Source: an uncultured Clostridia bacterium (GTDB lineage: Bacteria; Bacillota; Clostridia; Christensenellales; Borkfalkiaceae). Taken from it: a stretch of 36,523 nucleotides of DNA. The position numbers and the translations under genes were made by a program. Of the stretch, positions 35,300 to 36,523 are shown piece by piece (within the stretch, counting starts at the first letter, position 1; every line of letters begins with the position of its first letter). The stretch is from assembly GCA_947627065.1 (NCBI GenBank), contig CANQUN010000013.1, positions 1 to 36,523 of the forward strand. The letters are read 5' to 3'. The notes beneath the pieces were generated by a model that was not told the DNA's origin, did no database searches, and saw only the letters and a program-made list of their open reading frames with translations.

Positions 35300-36523
35300 C
35301 GCCGTCCTCCGTTGCGCCCTGTGTTTGCTTCTCTTCCTGATATTGCTGTCTTTCTTGCTCTGTCTTGGTCGGCGCACCGCCCGTGTCGCTCTTGGGCTGT
35401 GAGTTGCCCGACTGCGTGTAAGCGGTCTGCGGCACTTCGAGGGTCTCCATAAATTTGCTCGCCTTGACGATTTGATTGGCGCATACGCGGTCGAAAATGC
35501 TGATGCCGTCAATCGAGCAAAGCACAATCCAACCCCACAGGTCGCCTTTGTCGATGAGTTTCAAAGCATGTGCTCTCGCCGCATCGTCGCTGTACACGTC
35601 GCCCCATAAGGTGACTTGCCACTCCCACCGTAGAGAAAGTTCCTCGTTGAGAATGAAGGCAAGCATACGCTCGAACGTGCGATATATCGCTTGGTCGTAT
35701 TGGCTTTCGAGGTGCGCGGAGATTTCCGCCATGCCCTGCGTCGGCCTATCTGTGACGGGGACAAGCGATTGGATCCCGCTCTTTGTCATTCCATAGGTCA
35801 AGAACGATTGGCTCACCTGATTGGAATTGGCGCTTTCCGCGAAATCGTGGCTCTTGATATTCTCAAACGGCGCACCGTAGAAACCAACGCCCGCCGTGTT
35901 GTTGCGGCGCATAAGTTCGTCGAATATGGCGACGAACATATCACGCCCGCCGTTCGACATCTTGTAGCTGTCCTCTTTCGTGGCGTTCTCCCTGTCGTTG
36001 TAGGGAATTTCACCCGTAAAAATCTTGATGAGCGGGTTGAGTATGAGGGAAATTTGCGCCGCCTCGTAGTCCGCCTGTTGCGCGAAAGTCTGCATAAGCC
36101 CCGAAAACGGGCTTGCGACAATCGCCGTCGAGGGGTCTATCTCAAACGTCCAGACGCGCTCGATCGGAAGCGAGACATAGTAGAACCACCTTCCGTTCTG
36201 CATCCACGCCTTGACTTCGCTCTCTTCGCGGGCGTTGTTGCGTGTCATGTAGACAAACTTCTTCCGAGTCGCCTTTTTGTCCTTTTGCCAAGCGGCAAAG
36301 TCGTCCATATACGGCTCGAAGAGGTCGCCGAATTGACGGAAGTCCGTCCCTATCTGCATGAAGTACATGAGATTGAACGAGACCGTCCACTTGCTCACGC
36401 TATTCTTGCCGATGATCATACACCATTGCTTCGGCAGTTCTTGCATGAAGAAGTAGTTGACGGCGTTGTGCGACTTATCGACGCTGTAACGCGGCACATA
36501 GAAAACCTTTCCCTGCGTGCCCG
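35286..36523 (-). CDS. Portal protein (N-terminus cut by window edge)
   Basis: The frame is open through the right edge (residues G-T-Q-G-K-V-F-Y-V precede the first GTG at 36497), so the gene is truncated by the window. Portal-like features include a beta-rich start (KWTVSFNLMYFMQIG; RWFYYVSLPIERVWTFEID), a helical region (AQQADYEAAQISLILNPLIKIFTGEIP), and a long helix-loop region (FENIKSHDFAESANSNQVSQSFLTYGMTKSGI). The C-terminus is Q/E-rich and disordered. It precedes the protease and capsid genes, as portals do. Terminase would lie beyond the edge. Confidence 0.65.
   Translation of the reverse strand, partial: GTQGKVFYVPRYSVDKSHNAVNYFFMQELPKQWCMIIGKNSVSKWTVSFNLMYFMQIGTDFRQFGDLFEPYMDDFAAWQKDKKATRKKFVYMTRNNAREESEVKAWMQNGRWFYYVSLPIERVWTFEIDPSTAIVASPFSGLMQTFAQQADYEAAQISLILNPLIKIFTGEIPYNDRENATKEDSYKMSNGGRDMFVAIFDELMRRNNTAGVGFYGAPFENIKSHDFAESANSNQVSQSFLTYGMTKSGIQSLVPVTDRPTQGMAEISAHLESQYDQAIYRTFERMLAFILNEELSLRWEWQVTLWGDVYSDDAARAHALKLIDKGDLWGWIVLCSIDGISIFDRVCANQIVKASKFMETLEVPQTAYTQSGNSQPKSDTGGAPTKTEQERQQYQEEKQTQGATEDGDGET

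Noticed and set aside
1-36523. tRNA, rRNA and insertion sequences
   Set aside because: No cloverleaf with a T-loop motif, no rRNA-like segment and no transposase or IS terminal repeats were seen.

Overview
The window reads as part of a temperate, long-tailed (siphovirus-type) phage or prophage of a Gram-positive, probably clostridial, host. This rests on strong AGGAGG-type ribosome binding sites, consensus sigma-A promoters (TTGACA-17-TATAAT at 8296-8324, TTGATT-17-TATAAT at 7090-7118), a tyrosine integrase, and a complete-looking head and tail module with a TP901-type tape measure. The host assignment is inference; no homology search was run.

Layout. At 154-474 (-) is a ribbon-helix-helix-like gene with its own promoter, facing a rightward promoter across an AT-rich repeat cluster (547-655). 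From 1006 to 8679 (+) runs a long series of tiny, mostly unrecognisable early or accessory genes. It is interrupted by one leftward ImmA-like metallopeptidase gene (6625-7080) that looks leaderless. The integrase (8676-9602) closes the block at a rho-independent terminator. A second, membrane-anchored HExxH protein (9651-10043, -) and an inverted-repeat/tandem-repeat element (10068-10182) separate it from the late genes. The late operon is read leftward from the right edge: portal (cut by the window edge), four tiny or ferritin-like genes, protease with nested scaffold, decoration-like protein, major capsid, connectors, stopper with Ig domain, major tail protein with Ig domain, gp10-like tail protein, tape measure, baseplate and hub, and two related tail fibres. 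Terminase and replication genes are not in the window, nor is an endolysin.

Most striking observation: four hammerhead ribozymes (about 1204-1270, 2370-2426, 3911-3987, 4513-4581) lie between consecutive small early genes. Each has a CUGANGA box, stem II, GAAA, stem III, and UC at the predicted cleavage site. Three share the same stem I (UCGGU/ACCGA) with stem I open, the type I topology. Each predicted cut lies 26-39 nt upstream of the next start codon, leaving a short leader that carries the ribosome binding site. In two cases the gene's TGA stop lies inside the CUGANGA core, so translation termination and ribozyme folding compete for the same bases. The other longer gaps in this operon also hold GC-rich hairpins, and a GAACAG motif recurs at gene ends and before starts. 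Together this suggests an early operon cut into mRNA units by ribozymes.
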